Below, one piece after another: positions 36,101 through 47,382 of a DNA stretch of 64,000 bases. Position numbers and translations under genes: made by a program. Where the stretch lies: positions 4,210,517 to 4,274,516 of the forward strand of contig NC_081339.1 of the NCBI RefSeq assembly GCF_022539665.2, read 5' to 3'. Position 1 is the first letter of the stretch. Each line of letters begins with the position of its first letter. Source of the stretch: Daphnia carinata (Eukaryota; Arthropoda; Branchiopoda; Diplostraca; Daphniidae). A model generated the notes under the pieces. That model had not been told where the DNA came from. It made no database searches and worked only from the letters and a program-made list of their open reading frames with translations.

Positions 36101-37410
36101 TTTCGTAAGTAGTCCCGGAGATGGCACGGTAGGGTTAATATTTTTTGTTTTCTTTTAAAAGGCTTTTTTTTATTTTTACTGCTCTATTTTTTTCGCCTGC
36201 TTGTGTTTTCACACCCCCTCGGGTGACGTCATCTCCTGGCATCTGGAACAACATTCACACCTCCCCCTACTAAAACATCACATACAACATTCTCCTTTCA
36301 CATTGATCTTTCTCCCTCCCCCCCCCCTTTTTTTCCTTGAAAAAAAGAATAATAATAAAATCATGAAAGCAAAATGGGATTGTGTCGGGACATTGGGACG
36401 GAGGATAACGACGTGAAAGATGAGAAACAGAATCTAATAAGCCCCCCCCTCCCTTTTAAAAACCCATTTGAATGTTTGATGTTTCGATTCTACGAAAAGA
36501 ACAACAAAAAGAAACTACGTTTCTAGGTCACGCAGTGTTACGAAAATCATTCCAAAATTTTACCCACCCTATCCCTTCAAAAAGCTTTTTTATCAATTTA
36601 AACAAAAATGATTAATAGATTTTTTTTTTAAGAAAGGGGGAAAAAGAAAAAAAAAGCTCCTCCCTGATCCCTGCCCTCACAATCGCCAGTCTATTTCGAT
36701 AAACATCACCCTCCAAAAGTTTTTCTCGGTCGTGAGTGGAGGAATGCAGCTGTGCGGTAATCATAGAGTTAGTGAGCGACTTGTTTTTTTTTTCTCTTCT
36801 TAGCTTTTTTTTTTTAAAAAAGAAAAAAAAAGAAGGGGGAATTTTTTTAGTTGTTTTTGTTTTTTTCATTTGTAAGAAAAATAAGCACTCAAGGAAACTA
36901 ATATTATCACCTCTCTTCTGGTGTTCAAATAGAAAACACATGTACGATGAAACACACACACACAGGTACCGGAAGAAAATTACTGGAAAACATTTGCATA
37001 CGCAGCGGAAAATGAATATAAACTTTCATTTGCCAGAGAGAGAGGAAAGTATCAAATTTTCAAAAGTTACTATTAACATTTGAGTTATTCATCACGTTGT
37101 AGAGTGCGTGTGTGCACCGTATACCCCAAATTCGTTAACAAACCAAAAAAAAAGAGGGAGGGCGGATAAAACTAGTTGTAAAATAAAAAGACGCCCTGCA
37201 GAACATTGGTTTTGTGTTTGTGCTATCGTCCCGTTTGGGAATTGCGTCCCCCCACCTCGCTCTCGCTCGACCGCAATTACACCCAAACACGTACAGTAGG
37301 CCTCTATCACATATTAAAATCTTTCACTTACAGCCATGTGCAGACAAGGCAACAAGAAAAAAGCGGGAAAAAAAAATGGAGGGAAATAGATAACGTAATT
37401 GTTCACTTAC
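27191..37410. other. About 10 kb of noncoding, homopolymer-rich DNA, probably a long first intron
   Basis: No protein family is recognisable on either strand. The DNA is dominated by A/T runs, with C runs at about 27788-27805 and 29106-29122, a GT microsatellite at about 28467-28490 and a CA microsatellite at about 35309-35335. A GC-rich island stands out at 31758-31880. An octamer ATGCAAAT, the POU-factor consensus, is at 33276-33283. Since a donor-like exon lies at its right end and the coding exons at its left, I infer that this is intron 1 of the minus-strand zinc-finger gene and may carry its enhancers. Confidence 0.45.
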
Positions 37411-37900
37411 CGGCAACGTTGGTTGAATCTAGATGACCAGTTGATTAAAAACACTCACAACACACTGGGGGACAAAAAAGAAATAACCACGCGGTGAAGA
37501 TAGTAAGAAAAAAAAAGGTAATCCTCTTCAATTTTCAAGAAGGCGAATGGCCGTTGTGATTGATGAATTGGGTAGTTGCAAATTAAAGTTGAGCCAACGA
37601 CACACGAGATAAATTTTTTGGTTAAAATCACGTTCTATTGAATGAAATAAAAATTTCAAGAAAAAAGGCGACTTGAAATAGCCACGGTCTTTTCTTCTTC
37701 CACCCTCCACCACTTTCGTTCTCGTTCGTTCCTGTTTTGTCCCGCACCAGTTAACGTTGGTGGGTAGGTGGGACGGTCGTGCTCGACTCTTCAACTGCAA
37801 CTGACCTCGGATTGAACGATTCAGCTCGTGTTCGATTCTAGATGCCGCTGTGAGGCGCCACTGGTACCAACTTCCTAAATGTAGCTCCTCCGCCAACTAA
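37411..37900 (-). promoter_or_regulatory. Putative 5' UTR exon and promoter of the zinc-finger/ELM2-SANT gene
   Basis: On the minus strand a consensus donor reads CCG|GTAAGTGAAC at 37411/37410, preceded by GC-richer DNA up to about 37.9 kb. A second donor-like site reads GTAAGTGAAAG near 37330. A 122-codon minus-strand frame (37896-37528) shows no family similarity. NUP133 starts about 400 bp away in the opposite direction, so this could be a shared divergent promoter. Confidence 0.3.
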
Positions 37901-38309
37901 ATAGATCGAATTTATTTTTCATTTCGCTGATTTAAGTGCGAATTCATTCAAATTAAGTGGATAGTCAAATTTTGTTTAATTCTTTCCGTTTTTCGCTTAC
38001 AGTCTTCAGCTTAACCCACAGATACTACGCTCAAGAATCAATTCTAGTAATTTCTTTTGATCCAATTTTTTAATACGTTCAGGGTTTCTTTTTATATTCA
38101 CTAAAATCAATAATATTCTATCAACTAATGTACGAAAAGATGTAAAAAAAAAGAATGGTTTCGATTAAGCAAAAATTACCTGAATTGAAGAATAGCTTTG
38201 GCAACACTGGGCCGCCATTGGTACCGTCAGATTTATTTTAAACGTGCCAGACGACAAATGTTTCAAAATATTTGAGGTCTGGTCAAGTGAATAATAGTGA
38301 ATCGAGTAA

Positions 38310-41300
38310 ATGGATAGGAAAAATTTATTAAAAGCCGGCAGGCGAAAGTAAGATTCCACAATTCTACATATCTTTATTCCGATTGAAATTTAATTTTCTT
38401 ATAGCTCGTTGAACGTCAGTTCACGATCCTTGAATGCGTCCCGCAACTTGGCTGAAACGTCCAACTATGCATTGGAGAACTTTGGCACGTCATTACCCGT
38501 GGCTGTTATTGAACTTATTGCCTCTGCTGAAAGTAATAGCTTTTATTTTGATTTGTTTCAAGCTAAAATGTCATGTTCTTCAACTCGTTTCTTTCAGGGA
38601 AAACCGAGTGCAGTGTAACACTGTCTAAGGATGGCTGGGCTTGGTTTGTGTGTGGGCGGCAATTAGTCATTTGGAAGTTCTCAAAATCGACCAGTGTGAG
38701 CTCGGCAATGACGCCATCAAGGAAATCACTAGCTGTTTCTTCTCCAAAATGCCATGAATTGACCTTACCGCCCAGTGACCTGGCACACAAATCAGATCTT
38801 GTAGCTGTTTTCTCCTCAGAGTCTGACAGTGTTCCATCCTGCATTGCAGTGTCTCCAGAGGGAACTGTTCGCTACTGGGATTCAGTTGCTCATGAAAACT
38901 TTTTTGTAGAAATCAATGCAGACCTTCAGGTAAATTTGGCCAATATTCCTTCTCAAAGCACAATGACTTACAACATTATTATGATAGGGACAAGAGTGTT
39001 ATACGCTAAGTGAAGCCATGCCTTTGGGCTGCCTAGTGGCTACAACGACAGCTAGCATTTTGCTGTTGACTCCTCGGACGTCAGACGGCCGACCTAACAT
39101 ACAATGCAGGAATTTCAAGACGCCTCAGGGACTCTTAGGCTCCATTAGCCGGAGGATGTCGTCATTGATATTTGGCTCCATTTCCACGCATCAATCAATG
39201 GAGACACGTCTAGTTAAGCTATTGAGCCAGAGAAAAGATCGCAACACTTTGGAAGTGCAAATCCTATGCAGTCAAACGTTGCAGTATTGGCAGGTAATTG
39301 TGCTTTAAATTATGCCAACAATCCTCATCAAAATTATACTGGTAATTTTTTTTGGTAGGTTGGGGAAACAGAGCGATTACTATACCAATGCGATATTGAC
39401 AAATGGGCGAGAGAGTCGCTCGTTGCGCACGTCTGGAGTAGAAGCAACGCCATCCACCAGTTGAGAGTTTGGGTCCTTGACGCTCAGGTTCACAAAAGCG
39501 AATTGGTTTTGCTGATAGCTGCCTCCAATCCCAACCTGAGTTCTCAGATCCAATATGCCTTGGCCACTCTCCCATTACAAACGAGCTCTCCGCCCACTGG
39601 ATTCGAGTCATTTTGTGTCCTTAAGTTCGCCACAGACATGTCTGAAAGATCCGACTCCTCTTCCCTGGAATCACCTCCTCCTCCTCAATGTCGCTTTGTT
39701 CTGGTTGGTTCAACAGCTTACCTTTATTCGGATAAATGGATCCTGTGCGTACCATCTAACGAGCCATTAGAAGAGCCCGACCGGCTTGAAGTCCGTGCTC
39801 CGAATGAGCGTTTCCTGGGCGCAGGTGTCTTTAATCAGCGACCAGTTTTTTTCTCTACACGCCATGGTGTTCTGGTTTTACAGCCTTCTTCCGGTGGACC
39901 AAATGACAGCCAATCTTTTATTGATGAATCAATTATGGAACACTCCCACATCATGGCCGAAACGTTTGATCCCGCCCAGGTACGTCACAAGTCTTCTCAG
40001 AAAAGTTAAATAATTTCACACATTCATTTATCATTCAGGTCGAATCTACGTCATCCAAATTAAAACTAGCTTTCTTCAATTTCTGCCGCAAAAACGTTTT
40101 CGAAGCGCAAACATTGCTGGAAGAATTGTTCGCTTCCCCCACCAGTAAAGGGCAAATCGATTCTTTAATGGACCGCATGGTGGTTGAACTCAGCCAAAAG
40201 ATCATCGATGACTATCCGGCTTCTGACCCTCGCTGGACGGATTCAGTCCCGGCTGGACACGAGTCTACGTTCACTACTGTGTCGTTATTAGTCCTCCACC
40301 AGTTGGAAGACAAAGTCAAGGCTCACGACCTATTCCTTACATTTCTTCGGTACAGTATGTTGATTATTGCCTCAAAGCAATAAACATAAATTTGTTTTTG
40401 TCTTAGGAACATGTCCATTTGGGGAGACTTGACAGCAATTGGTGATCGTCGTGGTGCCAAATCTAGTGCCTTTGTGCTTATGGAACACGCTGAAAAATTG
40501 CGGTCAGCTTTGGCTTTGCGTGCTCTGCACACGCCCGGATCCACGCTCATCGATACTGCCATCCGCCGTGTCCTTCAAGAACGCTCTGTTGAACAAACCA
40601 ACGACAAATTGACGCAACAAGATCATTTTTACAGGCACATTTCAGCACTTGGAGATTTTTTTCCTTGTTTCGTGGATGTCGTCTGCGAAACTGTGGCCAG
40701 CATGGGCGGCTCTCCATCCGATAAAGTCAAACCGATCAGCAATGCAGCTAACTTTATCGTTGCGATGACCAACGCTGCCCGCGATTACCGAGCTCGCAAT
40801 ATCGATTTGTTGGAGCAGTGTGAAAACAGCTTCGAAACTCTGCCCTGGATTGCCGTAATCTTTAAATCATTTTTTGTTTTTTTTAAATAAGGTTTTTAAA
40901 AATATTTATTACCTTGCAGGCACCTGGACCCAGAAGCGTACGGTCTTCAATCGTACGGTTGTTGCATCTCCTAGTCGAAGAAGGAGTGGCTAATGCAGAT
41001 GATGCTGGACTCCGAAGTAATCTTTGGAGTCAAGTTGCTAATCTAGCTGACATCTTGTTGGATGCCCTAAAGCTATACCTAGACAGTTGTGAAGAAAACA
41101 GTTCAGTTTTCGCCCAGGTGAGGCAGGAAGTCCAGTCGGAACGAAGTGCCATCTTAGATTTGTTCCTGAAGGGACGGGAATTTGATAGGGCGGCCCTCCT
41201 TGCCGAGAAATACGTCGATTTCGGCGCTTTACTCACAGTCTGCGATGAAACGATGAACGAAGACAAGTTGAGTGTCTATATTGACAAACTCGGTGACTCT

Positions 41301-42391
41301 GGATTCACCGAATTCGCCTGCAAATGGTATTATGTAGCCACTCTATGCTAGCCAATAATGCAGTTGACTAAAGTTTATTCATGTCGTTCGTGGTCGCTCT
41401 AAAGGTACATGCAACGCAACCAACGTGAAAAACTGCTTCGACTACGACGTCCGGAAGTCAGCACTTTCCTAGAAAACCATCCGGACATCCTGTGGGTGGA
41501 TCAGTCGGAGAACGAACTTTATTTGGACGCAGCGCGTACGTTAACCAATTTAGCAAGCATGGAGAAAGATCTTTATAGGTGATATGTCTTTTTTATTCTT
41601 GAAACTTTTTTTTTTGCTTTAAGATAGCTCGTGATTTAAAGTTTTGTTTTCTTTACTATGTCACAGCCGGAAGAGGACGCTTCTTAGTTTGGCTAAACTA
41701 CATCTTGTCACTGAAGAAAAGTTGGGCCCTGATCCCGAAGTCGTTCAAGCGGAACTGGAAATCGTAGAAGCCGAACTTGCTCTATTGATGCATCAAGAAC
41801 AACTTCCTGCTATGGTTTTGCAAGCTTACGATCTTGATCCCAACACGATGAGAGTGTTCACTGCATCCGAATTAATCGAGGTATCATCATAAATCGATTA
41901 CGCACAAACAGATAATCATTTTGTTTTCTGTTTTAAAGATGTACATTTGCGACGAGAACGTTCTGGCCAATGAGCTCGACTTCAAAAAGGCTTTGGATTT
42001 ATTGAACTTCCTGGAGAATCCCGATGAAAGAGAGACTCGTCGTCTTCGGATTTGGGCACGAGCCATACTACGCGATGCCTGGACTCAGTTTGACACGGAT
42101 AATGTTCTACAGTCAATCAGCGGAACGATCTTTTTTAAGATTATCGAGTTTTCTCTTGGCACTGGTACGAAAAGAAAAAGAGGGAAAAATATTTCAAGGC
42201 TATTTGTCAGTTGGCTCCTTCATTGACGATGTGTTGTTTGCGCAGGCGAAGATCTGGCCGATTTACTGCCTAACCCGGAAGAAATCCTGCAAGAACCGCA
42301 GTTATCCGAGTTGGCAAGCAATGACGTTTTCCAATTCCTCCTAAAAGCCGTCTACGAGCATGTCAATTCTCTAATGGAAGCCACTCGTTAA
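38310..42391 (+). CDS. NUP133: Nucleoporin NUP133
   Basis: NUP133 is a scaffold subunit of the Y-shaped NUP107-160 complex of the nuclear pore. Twelve exons: 38310-38347, 38405-38532, 38598-38929, 38988-39293, 39359-39979, 40039-40349, 40407-40854, 40920-41326, 41405-41578, 41667-41880, 41939-42164 and 42246-42391. The total of 3351 nt gives 1116 residues, close to the usual 1150. Start is MDRKNLLKAGRR. The N-terminal beta-propeller is recognised from GTSLPVAVIELI, GWAWFVCGRQLVIWK, LPPSDL and SRRMSSLIFGSIS. The C-terminal half is the alpha-helical stack, with FLKGREFDRAALLAEKY, YMQRNQREKLLRL and AWTQFDTDNVLQSISGT. All introns are GT-AG and 57-88 nt long, typical of the window. The stop is TAA 42389-42391. 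No disruption is seen. Confidence 0.93.
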
Positions 42392-42580
42392 ACATATATT
42401 TAAGATAATGATGGTTCATTTCCTACCTGTTTATTTTTAGTACGCCTTGTGTCAGTGAACAGTGTGCACCTCGCAAAACGAGGATGTTGTGAACAACAAA
42501 ATACAAAAGGATTTTCATACGAGTTAAGCACGCTAGAAAAGTAGGAAAGATGAATTCGTTTCGGCGCCGTCGTGTTGTGT

Positions 42581-42603
42581 ACCCCCCCCCCCCCCCCCCC
42601 CCC
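42581..42603. repeat. Poly-C run of about 22 bases
   Basis: An uninterrupted C tract lies in the short gap between the NUP133 stop and the InaF-like gene. It is next to the C-terminal end of the InaF-like reading frame and may be length-variable or misassembled. Confidence 0.85.
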
Positions 42604-42647
42604 ATTTTAGAAAGCAGCAGATGGTTTGTCTTGCATCAAATGCGATG

Positions 42648-43100
42648 TTAGATTGCCTTGCGCTGGATTTCGGGGAAAGAAAAAACAAACAACGAAATCA
42701 ACATGTCTTCGAGCACGATTGATCTGCCAAACATACCGTCATTGCTGCCGCTGCAGTTGCCAAGGAGTGGCCGTAAAAGAGGACTAGTCGCATTCATACT
42801 ACTACTCTTGTCGTCCGGATGGGACGGACCGAAAAGGTAAGACGTGTTCTTGGTAGTCATGGCTAGAAAACTGTTCTCATAAGTTGTTGGATTCCAGATA
42901 AAGAAATAGTACAAAGAAAGCAAAACAGCTGCTATGGAAACGCTGCAAACGTAAGCTACGACTGTAAATAATCGGATGAATTTGCTGTTTTTCTCATCTC
43001 CGGGACCACTTTTAACTCCGTTGTTTTCACCTGGCATGATAATCGTTGAATTGGCTGATTTCGAATGCAGAATTTCGCACAAACAATCACCCACACTCAT
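42648..43100 (-). CDS. InaF-motif membrane protein, copy A
   Basis: InaF-type proteins are small single-pass membrane proteins; the Drosophila founder is needed for normal TRP channel function in photoreceptors. The hallmark is KFIRLFTVVAYVCSVSIAA followed by VLLSLYYFFIWNP, a conserved basic-to-hydrophobic membrane segment. Two starts are possible: ATG at 43100 (MSVGDCLCE, 150 residues) or at 43037 (MPGENNG, 129 residues); the frame stays open further upstream. A C-terminal SPLLRPLLG block is shared with the neighbouring copy B. The end at 42648 assumes no further splicing. It follows NUP133 tail to tail. The family call is confident; channel partnership is inferred from the fly protein only. 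Confidence 0.7.
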   Translation of the reverse strand: MSVGDCLCEILHSKSANSTIIMPGENNGVKSGPGDEKNSKFIRLFTVVAYVCSVSIAAVLLSLYYFFIWNPTTYENSFLAMTTKNTSYLFGPSHPDDKSSSMNATSPLLRPLLGNCSGSNDGMFGRSIVLEDMLISLFVFSFPEIQRKAI

Positions 43101-43300
43101 TTTTGTAAATGTTCGAGTTCTAGACAAGAGAGTTTCATGAAACATTCGACAGACGAATCGATTGATAAGAACAACACAAACCACAATCAGAAAAACGAAT
43201 TCGATAACTAATTGCAAATAAATTAAGAAAGAACAAGGAAAGTGAACGACTAGAACTAAGAAAGGAGTTTGCTCGAATGCCTTCACTCGACGCCTTTTAG

Positions 43301-44909
43301 TTTATTTACGTTTTTTATTTCTTTACCCTAAACAGGAGGAGCCATTTTAGAACACCCAACGTATCTTCATCAGCATCCTACAAGCGTGTTGACATGAAAC
43401 GAAACACGAAAAAAAAAAAGGACCAGAAATAAAAAAAAGGGCAAAAAAAGAAAACAACACAATGTTTGTGTACAAGAAGCGCATGCTCAGTCGTTTCGTT
43501 CCTATAATCAAGTCGGGCTTTTTCTCTTTCCCTCGAGCCTCTTTTAAATCGCTGTCGGCTTCGATTCAATATAAAGACAACAAGGGAAAAGGTCTTCTGT
43601 CTAATGGCAAAGGTCTTACTAAACGTCCAAAATGGGCTTAACGTCCACCCGGAATCGTTCAATCTTGTCACAGCTTTAATGCCTTCTTACACTCGCATCA
43701 AAGTCTATGTAAGACTTTATAAGGAAAGGTTGGAATTGCATTTATGTTTCCGCCTTGTATAACAAAGAACGCTTTTGATTTAGACGCTACGTGGTTTTGC
43801 TACGTAAACAAAGACGAACGAGTTGGTTTTTAAAGGACGCATTGCATGAATTCCCACCCAGCATGGCGATCAATAAATGAACACTTCGAAGGCAGGGAAA
43901 CAAGGTCGTGAGTTCCATATCAAGTAATAATTGACAGTTGGGACGTGACTCGGTTTATTAAATGCCGACAATTGGAAACCTTTCGTGAATGCGAACCATT
44001 TGATGAATCGGGCAATTTTAAATGAAAAGAAAAAAAACTTGATTAATTGAATGGTTCACTCTACCAAACCGATGCTGTTTTTATGGAAATGTAATGGATT
44101 TTTTTCATGAAAAAAAAAATTGCTTTGGCTGAAAGACTAACTGCTTTACAATTGCCTTGGGGCTATAATAGCCATTAACTTCTTCCGGTCAAATCAACTT
44201 TTCTCCTTAAAATGTTTTTAAATATATAGGCAGTTACTGATTTGGGATTGCAATCTTAGACGAGAGGGTCCTTTTTTTTCAGACTAAATTGTCGGCATGG
44301 GACTCATTGGGAGTACAAACACACAAAAAAAATGTCTTTTTTAAGGATTATCAAGTTCATTTTTGGCACAGATACAGCAAAGCAGTTGAAATAATAAATA
44401 TTTCTCTAGAGGGCGATTACCCAGTTGGCTGCTTTGCTATACCGTTCAGAAGCAGATCGTCCATTTACGTCATCTTCATCCAGCCGGCTGTCGATAATAA
44501 CGCCAGCTGCACAGCACCAAGAAAAACTACGGAAGGGATGGTCCACATTGACTTAGTGTTATTTGCGCAGCTAAAAAAGAATTCCCGTTGATTTACTACC
44601 AAGCGTCCATTCCGGGAATCATGGAGGTCAAAAACATATTTCTGCCCTCGAGCAAGAACATATTTTTTTCTTAGCGGAATAAACTCTTTGAAATCGATAC
44701 ACCATGGCAGACGTTCTTTTGGTTTATTCGAATCAACAATTCACGTATGGCCTCTGTCAATCGTTGCAACAAATATTTGGAATAAAATATATAACTGGCG
44801 AAAATTCGCTTTCAGAATGTATATAATACAATAGAGGGGAAATGGTTAAAGAAGAATCAATATTTATTGACTGGTTAATTGGCGACCAGCGCTAATTGGT
44901 TTACATGTT
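43301..44909. other. Stretch without recognised gene between the two InaF-like copies
   Basis: A 100-codon plus-strand frame (44289-44591) and a 97-codon minus-strand frame (43671-43378) show no family similarity. The interval probably contains the promoter of copy A and the 3' end of copy B. No mobile element or RNA gene is apparent. Confidence 0.5.
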
Positions 44910-45017
44910 TCACGTTCCATTAGAAGTGACTCCCAACACTTCCGACGTTAGGTTGATCGGCGCTAGTCAGTCGACGATTGAAAAGGGAAGGGGAAAAAAA
45001 TAATAATAGATTGTCAA

Positions 45018-45386
45018 TCAATAAAGTCGGATTGTGTTTGTTTGTATGACAAAAGAAATTAGCCTCCAAATAGACGTACCAGTTACTGTGTGGTCGCCAA
45101 TCAGATGTCGTAAAAGAGGACTAGCCGAAGTGGAATAGCTCGATAATTGGGAACGAGATGACACAGTATAGGCCGAATTGGGCTCTTGAAATGCGGCGTG
45201 ATTGGAACGAGGATCGGGATCCCAAAGGAAAATGTAATAAAGCGAAAGCATTACAGCCGCACCGGAAACACTACAAAAGTAGGCGATAACAGTAATTAAT
45301 CGGATAAATTTGTCGTTTCGATTTTTGGCCGCCGCCGTTTTATTTTCCGGACTCGCTTCGCCCGAACCGCCTGCTCCCGCTTCCAT
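45018..45386 (-). CDS. InaF-motif membrane protein, copy B
   Basis: This is a tandem paralog of the InaF-like gene at 42648-43100. The start ATG at 45386 gives MEAGAGGSGE, then the hallmark KFIRLITVIAYFCSVSGAA and VMLSLYYIFLWDPD. The SPLLRHLIG block near the end matches copy A. As an unspliced frame it has 122 residues, but ACTG|GTACGTC at 45080/45079 is a good donor. Joining it to an acceptor at 44962 would give a tail ending LGVTSNGT with the stop at 44912-44910, 119 residues in total. I cannot choose between the two ends. Upstream, the frame is open into a CA/TG-rich leader that is unlikely to be coding. Confidence 0.7.
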   Translation of the reverse strand: MEAGAGGSGEASPENKTAAAKNRNDKFIRLITVIAYFCSVSGAAVMLSLYYIFLWDPDPRSNHAAFQEPNSAYTVSSRSQLSSYSTSASPLLRHLIGDHTVTGTSIWRLISFVIQTNTIRLY

Positions 45387-45532
45387 TTTGCGGTAAACTT
45401 GTCTTCCAACTAATCCGCTTCCAGCGAAATTTAAAGTCCCTCCCAAACACAGTCCGCTGCACAACATACACACACACACACAAATCAAGCGCCCGTGTCT
45501 CCACTTCTCTGGAAATACCCGTCAAATGTAGT

Positions 45533-45535
<3 letters not shown>

Positions 45536-45571
<36 letters not shown>
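45536..45571. repeat. GA microsatellite
   Basis: A (GA)n tract lies about 150 bp upstream of the copy B start codon, in its probable 5' leader or promoter. GAGA-type tracts are common promoter elements in arthropods, but function here is inferred. Confidence 0.8.
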
Positions 45572-45580
<9 letters not shown>

Positions 45581-47261
45581 GGACAGTGTTTGGACACCCG
45601 ACTCCGTCTGTGATGCAAGCTGAAATGGCCACGAAACTTGCTTTACTTTCACAATATTCCCGACCGAGGAGGAGCCATTCGAAGGCACAAAGGCGCACCT
45701 CGATAACACACAGACACATAAAGCCTTTTCAGCGCATGCTAAATCTTCTTTTGTGCAATCTACGGATCTTTCAAAACGAAATTCTGAATATTGATGCCCG
45801 CACGTGCATCCCAGGGTTTTGGGGAAAAAAAGGGAAACCAATGCAAACTGGGAAATAGTCGCCTGCCAGTAATGGGATTTGAATGACGACCAACTCGCGC
45901 CGATTCGCAATCCTATAAAGCGCGCCATCGCTCTTCCGGTATATCCCTAATCTAGTTAAGTAAACGAATGCCACGGATCGAGCCTAGCAACAAAAAAAAA
46001 GACAAGCCTAATATTTCATTTTTTTTTTATCTTAAAAAATGGAGATCCCCTTCGTTGAAGCGAATGATTGCCATAGGATGTTTTTATGGCAAAAGTGTGT
46101 ATAAAGAAAAAGACAAAACATAAATAGAACTGAAGAAAAAACAAAATTTTTAAAAATATTTTTCTTTCGTTCTTTCAGCACGATCAATAAGCACACTTGA
46201 CACAGACATCGGGGTCGACATATTCGATCTAGTGTTATACATCGACACCATGGTTCGTGACTCTTTGGTCCCCAATCAAAATGGAAAACATGTGTAGACG
46301 GTCCCTCCCCTATATATGTTGATATCAAGATGCTCGTATATCTGTCGCATGTGTCACTGCATTCTAGATATTATGGCTTACTGATATACACTCTCCATAT
46401 CGGAGACTTTCTGGAGCAACGTCTTACTTTTGCCGGATGCGCAAACGAAAATAACTCTTGGCGTTGACGAAGATGTATTTGATTAGTACACATCCTTCCT
46501 CATTTTCTCCTAACGCAATGGTATAGCTTCATTTATCGAGTTCTGTTGATGGCCATTCTTTTAGGTTACCGACCCTATAAAATGAAGACGCCAAACAGGC
46601 ACGAATGAGACCCTCGCCGGTGCGTATCCATAATATCGATCGTGTTCTACTACACCGTGGATGAACACTTTGGACCCTCACACACGCGATAATCTTTCAA
46701 GAGAAACTGTAAGGAAAAGAATAGACTTTTTTCGAGGTCATTGAGAAGAATTCGAGTGTAAAAGAGAGAAAGAAAAAAAAAGCTATTGGCAAAAAAAGAC
46801 GATTTCATCTCACCAGCAGCTCATTTATACTTTGAGAACAGAACAAATCCATTGAGATCCGCAATCGGAATTGCTGATTTTCGAGGACTTCTGCCCCTTC
46901 TTTTCTACGAATACGATTTTTCACGTTCTTGGACGAGTTACGAACCGGGTGGCGCCCTAGGCATTCTCATGCCAATCAGTCAGTGACACATTCCGCTCAA
47001 CTTGATACGGCTTCCTTCATTGGTGTGTCTTGTGGATGACGTCCAGCAGACAATCCAATTATGTCTGGCATTGTGCCGCATAATAATATTGACGATGAGT
47101 TCAAACAGAACTCTTCAGAATTACATATGTAGCCTATCCTGTCATACCTTTGCTAACAACCTATTCTTTGAAGAAAAGGGAAACAACTCCGTTTAGAATC
47201 GTATTTTTCCTATACTTGCAGATTTTTGTTTATTTTGGGAAAATCTTGGGGATTCCTTAGC
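45572..47261. other. Stretch without recognised gene
   Basis: Open frames are short and unlike known proteins. A tRNA-reminiscent segment at about 45858-45940 (minus strand) does not fold into a clean cloverleaf. The right end leads into the APLF-like promoter. Confidence 0.5.
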
Positions 47262-47269
47262 TATCGATA
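47262..47269. promoter_or_regulatory. DRE-like palindrome TATCGATA
   Basis: The palindrome TATCGATA, the consensus bound by DREF in Drosophila housekeeping and DNA-replication promoters, lies 114 bp before the APLF-like start codon. The position suits a core promoter element; use in this species is inferred. Confidence 0.4.
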
Positions 47270-47382
47270 TGTGTGGTTGCGGCACGATCAATAGCTAATC
47301 ATCGACTGCTATTCGTTTTTAAAAACCATAATAGTGTGCGGTACAGATATACATCGTATTCAACTTGTATCTTTGATTCAAA

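Noticed and set aside
27191-37410. Many 60-135 codon frames in the homopolymer-rich stretch
   Set aside because: Composed of Phe, Lys, Ser and Asn from poly-T/A runs; no motif, no consistent splice phase.
42581-42603. Poly-C run considered as a functional element
   Set aside because: Similar C runs occur at several other noncoding places in the window, so slippage is the simpler explanation.
44289-44591. 100-codon plus-strand frame between the InaF-like genes
   Set aside because: No recognised motif and no supporting splice sites or neighbours.
45858-45940. Minus-strand tRNA-like segment with a CATTCAAATCCC box
   Set aside because: T-arm and anticodon stems do not pair; only loose A-box and B-box resemblance.
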